NCBI RefSeq assembly: GCF_040567655.1
Contig: NZ_JBEXAC010000001.1
Location: 62,001 to 126,000 of the forward strand
Length of the DNA: 64,000 nucleotides
DNA from: Chitinophaga sp. H8
GTDB lineage: Bacteria > Bacteroidota > Bacteroidia > Chitinophagales > Chitinophagaceae
Direction of reading: 5' to 3'
The notes under the pieces are model-generated. The model was given only the letters and a program-made list of their open reading frames with translations, searched no databases and had not been told where the DNA came from. The position numbers and the translations under genes were made by a program. Shown piece by piece: positions 53,478 to 62,786 of this stretch (the first letter of the stretch is position 1; each line of letters starts with the position of its first letter).

Positions 53478-54277
53478 AAAAGACAGCACTATTATTAACA
53501 GCTGGTTTAGGCTTTATCGTGGCATGTACGCAGGTGCCCATCACAGGCCGTAAGCAGTTGAACCTGATTCCTGAGAGCACGATGCAATCAATGGCCTTGC
53601 AGGAGTATCAGTCGTTTTTGTCACAGAATAAAGCGGTATCTGCCAGCGGTAGTAAGGATGCAGAGATGGTACAGCGGGTGGGAAAGCGGATCGCTAATGC
53701 TGTTACCCGCTACATGACCAGCAAAAATATGGGAAGCGAAGTAGCTAATTATAAGTGGGAATTTAACCTGGTAAACAGTAACGAAGTAAACGCCTGGTGT
53801 ATGCCTGGTGGTAAAGTAGTGGTATACTCCGGTTTATTGCCGGTAACGCAGAATGAAACCGCGCTGGCCTGTGTAATGGGGCATGAAATTGCGCATGCTA
53901 TTGCCCGTCATGGTAATGAGCGTATGAGCCAGGGACTGGTAGCCCAGGGGATACAGGTAGCAGGAGCGGTGGCATTAAACCGTAATCCACAGGCACAGAA
54001 CTTATTTATGCAGGCTTTTAATATCGGCGGACCATTAGGTATCATGGCCTATTCCCGTCAGAATGAACTGGAAGCGGATCATCTGGGAGTAATATTTATG
54101 GCGATGGCAGGTTATAATCCTCAGGAATCTATTCCATTCTGGCAGCGTATGGCGGCTAAATCAGGCGGTGGCAAACCACCGGAACTGTTAAGCACGCACC
54201 CCAGTGACGAGCGCCGCGTAGCACAGTTACAGCAGCTGATGCCGGAAGCTATGAAATACTATACCCCTGTAAAATAA
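53474..54277 (+). CDS. M48 metallopeptidase lipoprotein (LoiP/BepA-like)
   Basis: The 267-aa envelope zinc peptidase has a lipoprotein signal (MKKTALLLTAGLGFIVAC, Cys18) and the zinc motif HEIAH (137-141) in MGHEIAHAIARHGNER. The third ligand Glu is in NELEADHLG. ITGRKQLNLIPE is the usual M48B beginning. It is expected to take part in outer-membrane protein quality control, by family. It ends with a strong hairpin. Confidence 0.93.
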   Translation: MKKTALLLTAGLGFIVACTQVPITGRKQLNLIPESTMQSMALQEYQSFLSQNKAVSASGSKDAEMVQRVGKRIANAVTRYMTSKNMGSEVANYKWEFNLVNSNEVNAWCMPGGKVVVYSGLLPVTQNETALACVMGHEIAHAIARHGNERMSQGLVAQGIQVAGAVALNRNPQAQNLFMQAFNIGGPLGIMAYSRQNELEADHLGVIFMAMAGYNPQESIPFWQRMAAKSGGGKPPELLSTHPSDERRVAQLQQLMPEAMKYYTPVK

Positions 54278-54300
54278 ACACTACACCTAAATAATTAACG

Positions 54301-54334
54301 AGGGCTGACCATTGCTTTGGTCAGCCCTTGTTTA
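54301..54334. terminator. intrinsic terminator after the M48 gene
   Basis: Stem agggctgacca (54301-54311) with tggtcagccct (54318-54328). Its stem core is the same as in the hairpin at 56221. Confidence 0.85.
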
Positions 54335-54482
54335 TTGGGGTACCTGATGGTAACCTGTATTGTTTTAAGCGCACCCTGACACTTTCATTTGAGTTTTGGA
54401 TCATCCTCGTTTATGCAGTGAAGCTGAAAGGAAGGCCCAGTAGTTTTAGCAATGCACTACAGCGATAGCTGTTTTCTTATGT

Positions 54483-55442
54483 CTAGTGCGCTTTTTCCGC
54501 TACTACATCAATATCAATTACTTTCCGGCTTTTTTGCACCTTCATTTTTTCCGGAATGTGGGCCAGTATTTCCTTTTTAAAAGCTTCTATGAGGGCTTGT
54601 TTTATGAAATAGCGATGGGTAACCAGGCTGATTTCCCTTACCGGTTCCGGCGTTTTAAAATAGCGAACCATATTTAGCTGGCGGGTGGAAAGGTCCTGTA
54701 AGGAGAGCTCCGGTAGAATGGTATATCCTTCATTCAGCTCTACCATCCTTTTCAGTGTTTCTACACTGCCGGTATTATATTCCAGGTTTTTATATTCCCC
54801 CATAGTGAATTTATCCCGGCAGATATTCAGTACCTGGTTGCGCATGCAATGCCCTTCGTTTAACAACCATACCTCCCGCACGTCCAGGTCTTCCGGTTTG
54901 ATCACTTTTTTATCAAAGAGGTTATTGCTTTTGGCGGTGTACACTACAAAAGACTCATAAAAAAGCGGATGTTCTTCCAGGTGAGGGTTATGAAGTGGAG
55001 TAGCCAATATACCACAGTCAAGTAATTCCTGCTTGAGTTGTTGCATGATCTGTTCCGTAGGATATTCCCATATTTCCAGCTTTACCTTAGGATATTTTTT
55101 CATAAAGCCGGTTAATATCCTTGGAAGCAGATAGGGAGCCAGGGTAGGGATAATACCTACTCTCAGGTTGCCCTGCACTTCTTTTTTCTGGTCGGCAATG
55201 ATTTCTTTGATACGCGCATTTTCTTTAAGAATAATGCGGGATTGTGCTACTACTACAGCGCCAATTTCTGTGGGTACTACCGGAAGTTTACTCCGGTCAA
55301 ATATTTTGATTCCTAATTCGTCTTCCAGCTTTTGAATCTGCATGCTCAGGGTAGGCTGTGTAACGAAGCATTTTTCTGCTGCCATTACAAAACTTCTATA
55401 GGTATCTACCGCAACTATATACTCTAATTGAACCGTCGTCAT
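54483..55442 (-). CDS. oxyR: LysR-family peroxide sensor OxyR
   Basis: Hydrogen-peroxide-responsive activator. From ATG 55442 the protein is 319 aa, and the redox cysteines in NEGHCMRNQVLNICRD fall at residues 199 and 208, exactly the E. coli OxyR positions. The LysR helix-turn-helix is at the N-terminus (SFVMAAEKCFVTQPTLSMQI). A start two codons earlier (TTG 55448) is less likely. It is divergent from the next gene; no catalase or alkyl hydroperoxide gene is adjacent, so targets are elsewhere. Confidence 0.92.
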   Translation of the reverse strand: MTTVQLEYIVAVDTYRSFVMAAEKCFVTQPTLSMQIQKLEDELGIKIFDRSKLPVVPTEIGAVVVAQSRIILKENARIKEIIADQKKEVQGNLRVGIIPTLAPYLLPRILTGFMKKYPKVKLEIWEYPTEQIMQQLKQELLDCGILATPLHNPHLEEHPLFYESFVVYTAKSNNLFDKKVIKPEDLDVREVWLLNEGHCMRNQVLNICRDKFTMGEYKNLEYNTGSVETLKRMVELNEGYTILPELSLQDLSTRQLNMVRYFKTPEPVREISLVTHRYFIKQALIEAFKKEILAHIPEKMKVQKSRKVIDIDVVAEKAH

Positions 55443-55523
55443 AACCAAAAATAAAACGGTTTAGGTTATTGACAAAATCTATATAATTGGTTACTTTCAT
55501 AACAACATTAATAAATTCGGAAA

Positions 55524-56186
55524 ATGGACCAGGCTATAGCCAGAAAACTACAGTATAAGGAGGGCGATAGTATTTATTATTGTCTGGAATTACCAGCCAG
55601 CCTGGAAGCTGTGTTTCAGGGAGCACAATGCAGGAGCACCCTTCCTGTAGATAAAAATGCGCAGGTGGATTTTGTTTTATTATTTGCCACCAGCAGCCAG
55701 CAGTTACAGCAATGGTGGCGTAAAATAGCCCCGTTATTAACCCCGGAGGCCAGGTGCTGGATTGCCTATCCTAAAATATCATCAGGCATAAAAACAGACC
55801 TGACGAGAGATGAAGGCTGGATGGTTTTAACTGAAGCTGGCTGGGAAGGGGTAAGATTAGTTGCATTGGATAGTACCTGGTCGGCGGCCAGGTTTAAACC
55901 GGTAGCAAGCATTCCTAACAGGACCCGTGGATTTTCAAAAGCAGCACCCGTGGTAATACCTGGTGTAGATTTTGAGCAGCGCACGGTTATTCCGCCGACA
56001 GATCTCCAGGCTTTACTGAATAAACATAAAACAGCTTTATCCTTCTTTCAGGCACTTTCCTTTACCAACAAGAAGGAATATGTAGCCTGGATTACAGGTG
56101 CTAAAAAGGAAGAAACCCGGAGCAGCAGGGTGCTGGCAGCTTTGGAGAAGTTGAAAGCGGGAAAGAAAAATCCTTCTGAAAAATAA
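55524..56186 (+). CDS. DUF3052-like plus OmdA/YdeI-domain protein
   Basis: The 220-aa cytoplasmic protein has two parts. The N-terminal half (about 1-130) resembles DUF3052, with VDFVLLFATSSQQLQQWW and DEGWMVLTEAGWEGVRLVA. The C-terminal half (about 150-215) matches the bacteriocin-protection YdeI/OmdA type, with PTDLQALLNKHKTALSFF and RVLAALEKLKAGKK. The function is unknown. It is bracketed with oxyR by two near-identical terminator hairpins. Confidence 0.72.
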   Translation: MDQAIARKLQYKEGDSIYYCLELPASLEAVFQGAQCRSTLPVDKNAQVDFVLLFATSSQQLQQWWRKIAPLLTPEARCWIAYPKISSGIKTDLTRDEGWMVLTEAGWEGVRLVALDSTWSAARFKPVASIPNRTRGFSKAAPVVIPGVDFEQRTVIPPTDLQALLNKHKTALSFFQALSFTNKKEYVAWITGAKKEETRSSRVLAALEKLKAGKKNPSEK

Positions 56187-56220
56187 GTTGTTTTGCTTAA
56201 ATAACATCAGGGATGTAAAT

Positions 56221-56258
56221 AAGCAGGGCTGACCACTTTTGGTCAGCCCTGCTTATTT
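56221..56258. terminator. bidirectional terminator
   Basis: Perfect 15-bp stem (56221-56235 with 56240-56254), CTTT loop; serves the convergent genes on both sides. Confidence 0.88.
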
Positions 56259-56272
56259 ATACAAGTATATCG

Positions 56273-57526
56273 TTAGAATATTCTGTAACGGTATTTGATT
56301 TTTTCTGTGTTGTTATACAGTTCCTTGATGTTGATAGAAGACTGTATTTCACTTACTGCTTCTGTTTTCAGGTTTCTGAATTCGTTTTGTTTGGTTTCAA
56401 TGATACCTTTTTCAGAGAGGCCATTGTCCAGGGCAATTTTCAGGGAGCTATTCACCTTGCCATAGTAAGAATCCAGCAGGGTAAAGTATTCGTTATAGAG
56501 GTTCTCAAAACGCTTGGTTTGCAGGATAAGATCCTCCAGCTGGTTGTTAGCTTCTTTCAGGTTAGGATTTTCTCTCAGCAATAATTCGTAGTCAATTCTT
56601 TTGTTCTTGGTATACTTAGCCTCCATCGCGTTAAAGAAATCAATTACTTTTTCCTTTTTAAAGTCGAAGAAAAAGCTGTTGAGCGTTTCACCTATGGATT
56701 TATTATCCCGTTGTGGCAATGGGAATTTAAGGGCAGAAGCGGTAAAGCGCAGGTGTTCATAAAGGTTGTCCTGCAGCAGGCTGAGCTGGTCTTTATTAAA
56801 GTTAAGCCCAAACTCAAACTTCTGGTTCGCATCATTCAGCGAGGTATAATAGATGACGTATTTATTCAGTTCTTTTTCAAAGTCCTGCAGTGCCTTCTGG
56901 TTAATCTGCTTGTTATTCACACTCACACTATGCAGGAAGTTCATCACAGAGTTGGCGATAGCCAATGGAGGTGTCAGGGAGGTAAAGCTCTGGAAGATCG
57001 GGCTGTTGATAATAGATTTAGTGGATTCTACTATTTTACCGTTTCTGCCGCTTTTGTCAGCCTTCCCTTTGAGAATGATCTTTTCCACCAGTTCCACTAC
57101 GCGGTCGCTTAATGAAAACCCCAACGCCTTACTTTCGGGGTTATTCAGGGAGGTGATGAACACATCCAGGTTATTGGTAGTGGTACGTGATTTTAAGTCG
57201 ATTATTTTTTTGTTCAGCAAATAGTAGGTTTCGCTGGCATTAACAATATTGCTTTTAATCAGTTCGTACTTGGTAATGTTGTCAATTTCCCTGCCTTGCA
57301 ATAACGCCTGGATGGCATTGGAATTTTGTTTGTCATTATCAGTAACGCGTTGTAATTCGTCCAGTATTTTTTTGATAGTTGTATCTGCGTTTTTAATGGT
57401 AGGACCCTTCAGTTCCTGATCGGGTACAGGTACTTTTTTAATTTCGGGATCCTGGGCTTTCGCTACCTGAAAGCTCATCATTAAAACAACCGGCATGGAC
57501 ACAAATCTCATAAATCTCATAGTCAT
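56273..57526 (-). CDS. exported helical protein of unknown function
   Basis: From ATG 57526 the product is 417 aa, with signal peptide RFMRFVSMPVVLMMSFQVAKA. The open frame extends upstream to 57625 but would put 33 residues before the signal. The mature protein is mostly helical and Lys/Glu/Asn-rich, with coiled-coil tendency (for example NPNLKEANNQLEDLI). No known domain is recognised. It is monocistronic and AT-rich upstream. It probably works in the periplasm. Confidence 0.72.
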   Translation of the reverse strand: MTMRFMRFVSMPVVLMMSFQVAKAQDPEIKKVPVPDQELKGPTIKNADTTIKKILDELQRVTDNDKQNSNAIQALLQGREIDNITKYELIKSNIVNASETYYLLNKKIIDLKSRTTTNNLDVFITSLNNPESKALGFSLSDRVVELVEKIILKGKADKSGRNGKIVESTKSIINSPIFQSFTSLTPPLAIANSVMNFLHSVSVNNKQINQKALQDFEKELNKYVIYYTSLNDANQKFEFGLNFNKDQLSLLQDNLYEHLRFTASALKFPLPQRDNKSIGETLNSFFFDFKKEKVIDFFNAMEAKYTKNKRIDYELLLRENPNLKEANNQLEDLILQTKRFENLYNEYFTLLDSYYGKVNSSLKIALDNGLSEKGIIETKQNEFRNLKTEAVSEIQSSINIKELYNNTEKIKYRYRIF

Positions 57527-57806
57527 TAGTTTATCTGCAAGTATATGTACTAACGGGAATGCTACTCCGTGAGTTACAGTAGCGCTTCTGTTTACTTTCA
57601 TTGCCGCTGGTAAAAGTCTGAACATGCTGTATTTGCTTTAATTAACAAAACCTTAAGAAAATATAATGCCAAAAACTTTTGGTGACAAAGATAATAATTA
57701 ATAATACTTAATAGTATTTCTATTCAATAATGAACGTAATTAATATATTATTTTTGTAGTATAAGTGCACGCAGTAAAGGGATTGTATCTTTTAGGGCGT
57801 TATAAA

Positions 57807-57837
57807 TTTTGTATTCCGGCCGTGTAGCTTACCTTTG
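57807..57837 (+). promoter_or_regulatory. promoter of the glycosyltransferase gene
   Basis: TTTTG (57807-57811), 18 nt, TACCTTTG (57830-57837), 21 nt before the ATG at 57859. Confidence 0.72.
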
Positions 57838-57858
57838 CTGCCAAAATATTCGCATTTC

Positions 57859-58596
57859 ATGCTCAATAACAAAAAGATAGTGGTGGTACTGCCAGCCTAC
57901 AATGCAGCACTAACATTGGAAAAAACCTACAATGAAATACCTTTTGATATTGTGGATGATGTGGTATTGGTGGATGATGCCAGTAAAGATGATACGGTAG
58001 GGGTAGGGCAAAGACTGGGGATTAAGCATATTATCCGTCATGACAAGAATAAGGGATATGGCGGCAACCAGAAATCATGTTATAATAAGGCCTTGGAATT
58101 GAATGCGGATATTGTGATTATGCTGCATCCCGACTATCAGTATACGCCGCTATTGATCACTGCCATGAGCAGTATTATTGCTAATGGATTGTATCCGGTA
58201 GTATTTGGATCGCGGATTTTGGGCAAAGGAGCGTTGAAAGGAGGCATGCCCATGTATAAATACATTTTTAACCGGATGCTGACACTTACCCAGAATATTT
58301 TAATCGGGCAGAAACTCAGTGAATATCATACCGGTTACCGTTCTTTTTCGGCAGAAGTACTCAGGAACATTAACTATATGGCGGATAATGATGATTTCAT
58401 TTTTGACAATGAAATGATCTCACAGATATTTATGAAAGGCTATGAAATTGCGGAAGTTACCTGTCCTACCAAGTATTTTGAAGAGGCTTCCAGCATTAAT
58501 TTCAAGCGTAGCAGTATCTACGGATTAGGTGTACTGCGTGTTTCCCTGCAGCATCGTTTGCACAAATGGGGGATCATCAAAAGTAAAATCTATTAA
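57859..58596 (+). CDS. family 2 glycosyltransferase
   Basis: The 245-aa GT-A fold enzyme has VVLPAYNAALTLEKT at the N-terminus, VLVDDASKDDT (nucleotide-binding acidic motif) and VIMLHPDYQYTP. It resembles polyprenyl-phosphate sugar synthases in the core, but there is no transmembrane tail, so it is likely cytoplasmic or peripherally bound. The start at ATG 57859 lies downstream of a good promoter; an earlier in-frame codon at 57835 overlaps the -7 box. A methyltransferase gene follows at 24 bp, so the two probably act together on a glycan or lipid. Confidence 0.88.
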   Translation: MLNNKKIVVVLPAYNAALTLEKTYNEIPFDIVDDVVLVDDASKDDTVGVGQRLGIKHIIRHDKNKGYGGNQKSCYNKALELNADIVIMLHPDYQYTPLLITAMSSIIANGLYPVVFGSRILGKGALKGGMPMYKYIFNRMLTLTQNILIGQKLSEYHTGYRSFSAEVLRNINYMADNDDFIFDNEMISQIFMKGYEIAEVTCPTKYFEEASSINFKRSSIYGLGVLRVSLQHRLHKWGIIKSKIY

Positions 58597-58620
58597 TCCA
58601 CCATTTACCAGATAAAACCA

Positions 58621-59418
58621 GTGAGTTTACAGCACCAGTATACGTTAGCCAAAAAGTACCTGCATTATTATTTTACAGCAGGCAACCGTCATGATGTACA
58701 TTCTCCCTTTGTATATGCACTGATAGAGGAAGTACTGCGCGACAAAACGGCGAAGGCAGACTTTGCAGAGATAGAATTGTACCGTAAAAGCCTGCTGCAG
58801 AGTGAGGAAACATTACAGGTAACGGATTTAGGTGCCGGATCACTGGTATCAGACGGCGCACAGCGTAAAGTAAGAGATATTACCAGGCATGCCGCCAAGC
58901 CGGCTAAGTTTGGCCAATTGTTTTACAGACTGGCGCAGTACTTCAAACCCAGGTATTTACTGGAGCTGGGTACTTCTATGGGCTTATCAACAGCCTATAT
59001 GGCAAAAGCCCAGGCAGACAGTACTGTTTACACCATAGAAGGATGCCCCAATATAGCCCGGAAAGCCGGCCAGAATTTTGGCGCACTGCATATTCCTAAT
59101 ATTACCCAGTTAGTGGGTAATTTTGATACCGTATTGCCACAGGTACTGCAACAAATACCCCGGTTAGACTGGGTGTATATTGATGGCAACCACCGAAAAG
59201 CCCCCACGCTGGAATACTTCCGCCAATGTCTGGCGCATGTACAGGAAGATTCGATCTTCATCTTTGACGATATCCACTGGACACCGGATATGGAAGAAGC
59301 CTGGCATACCATTCAGGCAAATGAGCAGGTAACCCTTACGATTGACCTCTTTTTTATCGGGTTGGTATTTTTCCGTAAAGATTTTAAGATAAAACAGCAT
59401 TTTGTGCTGAAATATTAG
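58621..59418 (+). CDS. class I SAM-dependent methyltransferase
   Basis: The 265-aa protein starts at GTG 58621. The SAM-binding motif is LLELGTSMGLSTAYMA, with VYTIEGCPNIARKAGQNF as the acidic loop and DWVYIDGNHRKAPTLEYF after it. This is the O-methyltransferase-like layout seen in Methyltransf_24 proteins. It is likely coupled to the glycosyltransferase upstream (24 bp). The substrate is unknown. Confidence 0.85.
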   Translation: MSLQHQYTLAKKYLHYYFTAGNRHDVHSPFVYALIEEVLRDKTAKADFAEIELYRKSLLQSEETLQVTDLGAGSLVSDGAQRKVRDITRHAAKPAKFGQLFYRLAQYFKPRYLLELGTSMGLSTAYMAKAQADSTVYTIEGCPNIARKAGQNFGALHIPNITQLVGNFDTVLPQVLQQIPRLDWVYIDGNHRKAPTLEYFRQCLAHVQEDSIFIFDDIHWTPDMEEAWHTIQANEQVTLTIDLFFIGLVFFRKDFKIKQHFVLKY

Positions 59419-59488
59419 GCGGCCGGTGGTGTATATTTCTTGTACCGGCATGATTTAGGTGGTATCTTAGAGAAAATATACCGGTGTT

Positions 59489-60289
59489 ATGAAAACAACC
59501 ATTCTTTTCCTTTTATTACTGATTACCATTGGTACTGGTTTTAAGGCGGGCGCCCAGGAGGTGAGCAATGCCTATAGCAATGAGCTCTTTATCAAAAATA
59601 ATGATACCCTTCGATACCGCTTGCTGACCCCGGCCAATTACGATATTCATAAAGCTTACCCCATTATCATATTCCTGCATGGCTCCGGAGAGAGAGGCAG
59701 TGATAATAATGCACAGCTATTGCACGGTGGAGCGTTGTTTGTGAAGGATTCTCTTCGTAAGGCATTTCCTGCCTTTGTACTCTTTCCGCAATGCCCTAAA
59801 GACCAGACCTGGGCACCCATGAAGCTGATACGCGATAAGGACGGCAAAATAACAGATGTAAAGTTTGGGCTTACGCCAGAGCCTACCCAACCCGCAGCCC
59901 TGGTAAAACAGGTGCTGGATAGTTTGCTGGCCACCGGAAAGATTGATCCTAAACAGGTATACCTGGGAGGATTGTCGCTGGGTGGAATGGGTACGTTTGA
60001 TATGCTGGCCCGTTATCCGGATGTGTTTGCAGCAGCTTTCCCTATTTGTGGCGCCGGAGATGTAACCGCTGCTTCCAAATATGGGAAAAAGGTGGCCATG
60101 TGGATTTTTCACGGAGGGGCTGATAATGTAGTACCGGTTGATTTTTCACGCGCTTTTTACAAAGCGTTGAAGGAAATGAATGCAGATGTGAAATATACAG
60201 AATACCCCGGCGTAGGGCATAATAGCTGGGATAATGCATTTGCAGAACCTACCTTACTACCCTGGCTTTTTTCACACAAGAAACAATAA
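59489..60289 (+). CDS. exported alpha/beta-hydrolase esterase
   Basis: The 266-aa protein has a signal peptide (MKTTILFLLLLITIGTGFKA). The oxyanion region is IIFLHGSGERGSDN, the nucleophile Ser lies in GGLSLGGMGTFDM, the Asp probably in HGGADNVVP and the His in PGVGHNSWD. The complete triad indicates an active secreted or periplasmic carboxylesterase of the type found beside carbohydrate esterases (CE1-like or prolyl-oligopeptidase-like). No neighbour tells the substrate. Confidence 0.87.
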   Translation: MKTTILFLLLLITIGTGFKAGAQEVSNAYSNELFIKNNDTLRYRLLTPANYDIHKAYPIIIFLHGSGERGSDNNAQLLHGGALFVKDSLRKAFPAFVLFPQCPKDQTWAPMKLIRDKDGKITDVKFGLTPEPTQPAALVKQVLDSLLATGKIDPKQVYLGGLSLGGMGTFDMLARYPDVFAAAFPICGAGDVTAASKYGKKVAMWIFHGGADNVVPVDFSRAFYKALKEMNADVKYTEYPGVGHNSWDNAFAEPTLLPWLFSHKKQ

Positions 60290-60308
60290 GTAAGTGATGA
60301 AAATAAAA

Positions 60309-60333
60309 ACGCCCCGCCATCAAGACGGGGCGT
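60309..60333 (-). terminator. intrinsic terminator after the haem operon
   Basis: Stem acgccccg (60309-60316) with cggggcgt (60326-60333). On the minus strand it is followed by TTTTTATTTT, so it terminates hemL transcription. Confidence 0.88.
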
Positions 60334-60360
60334 ACCACTCAGCACGATTTGATTTGTTAA

Positions 60361-61647
60361 CTATTTAATAGCCTGCATGGTTGCTTTGGCTGCATTGATG
60401 GTAAAGTCGAGATCTTCTGTGGTCAGCGCATTGCTTAAGAACCAGCTTTCAAAAGCAGAAGGAGGTAAATACACCCCACGTTCCAGCATACCATGGAAGA
60501 AGCGGCGGAACAGTTCATTATTGGCACCGGAAGCCGCACTGAAATCAACGATCGGATATTCAGCAAAGTGTACACTCATCATAGAGCCCAGGTGATTGAT
60601 CTGGTGTACTACACCGGCAGCGCCTAATGCCTCCCGCAGGCCATTTACTAGGTAGTTGGCTTTTTCATCCAGCTGTTGGTATATTACCGGGTTTTCATTC
60701 AGCGTATGGAGTAAGGTATAACCGGCAATCATGGCAATAGGGTTACCACTTAAAGTGCCTGCCTGATATACTTTCCCTACAGGGGCAATGTGTTCCATCA
60801 ATTCCTTCCGGCCTGCAAATGCCCCTACAGGCATACCACCACCAATAATCTTACCGAAAGTAACCAGGTCTGCTTTAATACCTAACAGTTCCTGTGCACC
60901 GCCACGGGCTAAACGAAAGCCGGTCATTACTTCATCAAAAATGAGCAGGATACCATTGGCATCGCAGATACTGCGTAACCCTTCCAGGAATCCTGGCTGT
61001 GGTAAGATACAACCCATATTACCTGCTACCGGCTCTACGATAATAGCCGCAATATCCCGTCCCTGTTCAGCTACCAGCTGTTCTACTGCAGGCAGGTTAT
61101 TATAGGGTACGGAGAGTGTATCTTCCGCCACACTTTTAGTAACTCCGGGCACTGCCTGGATATCCAAGGTGGCTACTCCGCTACCGGCATTTACCAGAAA
61201 TGCATCTGCGTGGCCATGATAATTACCTTCAAATTTGATAAACTTATTCCGGCCGGTATACCCTCTGGCCAGGCGTAATGCTGACATACAGGCTTCTGTA
61301 CCTGAATTAACCATGCGTACCATATCAATATTAGGTACCATGCTTACAATCAGTTCCGCTACTTTGGTTTCCATTTCAGTAGGTGCCCCAAATGAAGTGG
61401 AATAGGTAGCGTATTCCTGAATGGCTTTTACTACCGGGTCATAGGCATGTCCTAGTATCATAGGGCCCCAGGAATTGATATAATCAATGTACCGGTTGCC
61501 ATCCGCATCGTTCATGTAGGCCCCTTTGGCATTTTTCATAAATACCGGTGTGCCGCCTACTCCCTTGAATGCACGTACCGGAGAGTTAACGCCTCCCGGA
61601 ATTACCTGCCGGGCTTTCTCAAATAAGGTTTCGCTAGTGGTATACAT
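60361..61647 (-). CDS. hemL: glutamate-1-semialdehyde 2,1-aminomutase
   Basis: PLP enzyme making 5-aminolevulinate in the C5 haem pathway. The 428-aa protein has [47 protein letters not shown] with PLP-binding Asp, and the Lys of [13 protein letters not shown]. It shares the fold with argD but has the aminomutase-specific YHGH segment. It is the last gene of the minus-strand haem cluster, 125 bp after hemB, so it may have an extra promoter. Confidence 0.96.
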   Translation of the reverse strand: MYTTSETLFEKARQVIPGGVNSPVRAFKGVGGTPVFMKNAKGAYMNDADGNRYIDYINSWGPMILGHAYDPVVKAIQEYATYSTSFGAPTEMETKVAELIVSMVPNIDMVRMVNSGTEACMSALRLARGYTGRNKFIKFEGNYHGHADAFLVNAGSGVATLDIQAVPGVTKSVAEDTLSVPYNNLPAVEQLVAEQGRDIAAIIVEPVAGNMGCILPQPGFLEGLRSICDANGILLIFDEVMTGFRLARGGAQELLGIKADLVTFGKIIGGGMPVGAFAGRKELMEHIAPVGKVYQAGTLSGNPIAMIAGYTLLHTLNENPVIYQQLDEKANYLVNGLREALGAAGVVHQINHLGSMMSVHFAEYPIVDFSAASGANNELFRRFFHGMLERGVYLPPSAFESWFLSNALTTEDLDFTINAAKATMQAIK

Positions 61648-61772
61648 GCAATATAATTTTATGGTCTACAGTTCACCATCAGAGAAAACAATGTTATGCA
61701 GTGATTTGTTTATAACAGCTGGTTTCCTGTCGTGAAGTTCGTGTAATTTGATTATAAACAGTCAGGTGCTGC

Positions 61773-62741
61773 TTACTGCAGCAGTTTAGCCATGTCCTTT
61801 GCAAAGTAGGTGGCGATCAGGTCAGCTCCGGCACGTTTGATGCTGGTAAGGCTTTCCACGATGGCTTTTTCTTCATTGAGCCAGCCCATTTTTGCCGCCG
61901 CTTTAATCATTGCGTATTCACCACTTACATGATAGGCACTTACCGGTACGTGTACATTTTGTTTGATTAAATGTATAATATCCAGATAAGCCATTGCAGG
62001 TTTTACCATTACAATATCCGCACCTTCTTCAATGTCCATTAAAGTTTCTTTCAGTGCTTCCCTGGTATTGGCATAATCCATCTGGTAGGTTTTCTTATCG
62101 CCAAAACCAGGTGCAGAATCCAATGCGTCGCGGAAAGGACCATAAAAGCAGGAAGCATATTTGGCACTATACGCCATGATTCCCACTTTAGTGAAGTTGT
62201 TTGCTTCCAGTATGTTACGGATGGCCAGTATACGACCGTCCATCATATCGCTGGGCGCTACAAAGTCGGCACCAGCCTGTGCATGGCTCAGGCTCATCCG
62301 GGCCAGTACTTCCACGGTAGCATCGTTTACAATATCACTTCCTTCCACGATACCATCATGTCCGTAGGTAGAGTAAGGGTCCAATGCCACGTCTGTCATA
62401 ACTACCATTTCCGGAATGGCTTGTTTGATGGCCCTGATAGCACGCTGCATCAAACCTTCCGGATTCACCGCTTCGGTACCTTTATTATCTTTTAAGTTGT
62501 CCGGGCATTTTACAAACAACAATACACTTTTAATACCCAGTGCCCACAACTCTTTCGTTTCTTTTACAGTAAGGTCCAATGACCGTCTGAAATAGCCGGG
62601 CATGGATGATATTTCTTCCTGAACATTTTCACCCTCCTCAATAAACAGCGGCGCAATAAAATCACCCGGTTTCAATATGGTTTCCGCCACCATTGCACGA
62701 ATGGCAGGAGAAGTTCTCAATATTCTGTTTCTTCTGATCAT
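61773..62741 (-). CDS. hemB: delta-aminolevulinic acid dehydratase
   Basis: Joins two aminolevulinates to porphobilinogen. The 322-aa protein has the Schiff-base lysines in AYSAKYASCFYGPF and VMVKPAMAYLD. The metal site reads TDVALDPYSTYGHDG: Asp residues replace the three Cys of zinc-type enzymes, so this is the magnesium/potassium-dependent class, by the known motif rule. It is cotranscribed with hemF and hemE (45 bp upstream). Confidence 0.96.
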   Translation of the reverse strand: MIRRNRILRTSPAIRAMVAETILKPGDFIAPLFIEEGENVQEEISSMPGYFRRSLDLTVKETKELWALGIKSVLLFVKCPDNLKDNKGTEAVNPEGLMQRAIRAIKQAIPEMVVMTDVALDPYSTYGHDGIVEGSDIVNDATVEVLARMSLSHAQAGADFVAPSDMMDGRILAIRNILEANNFTKVGIMAYSAKYASCFYGPFRDALDSAPGFGDKKTYQMDYANTREALKETLMDIEEGADIVMVKPAMAYLDIIHLIKQNVHVPVSAYHVSGEYAMIKAAAKMGWLNEEKAIVESLTSIKRAGADLIATYFAKDMAKLLQ

Positions 62742-62786
62742 ATCTGAATTTTTTTAAGTTCATTCGGCTGCACCGATATTACTGTA

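Noticed and set aside
57527..57625. N-terminal extension of the exported helical protein
   Set aside because: It would put 33 residues ahead of a clear signal peptide; the ATG at 57526 is preferred.
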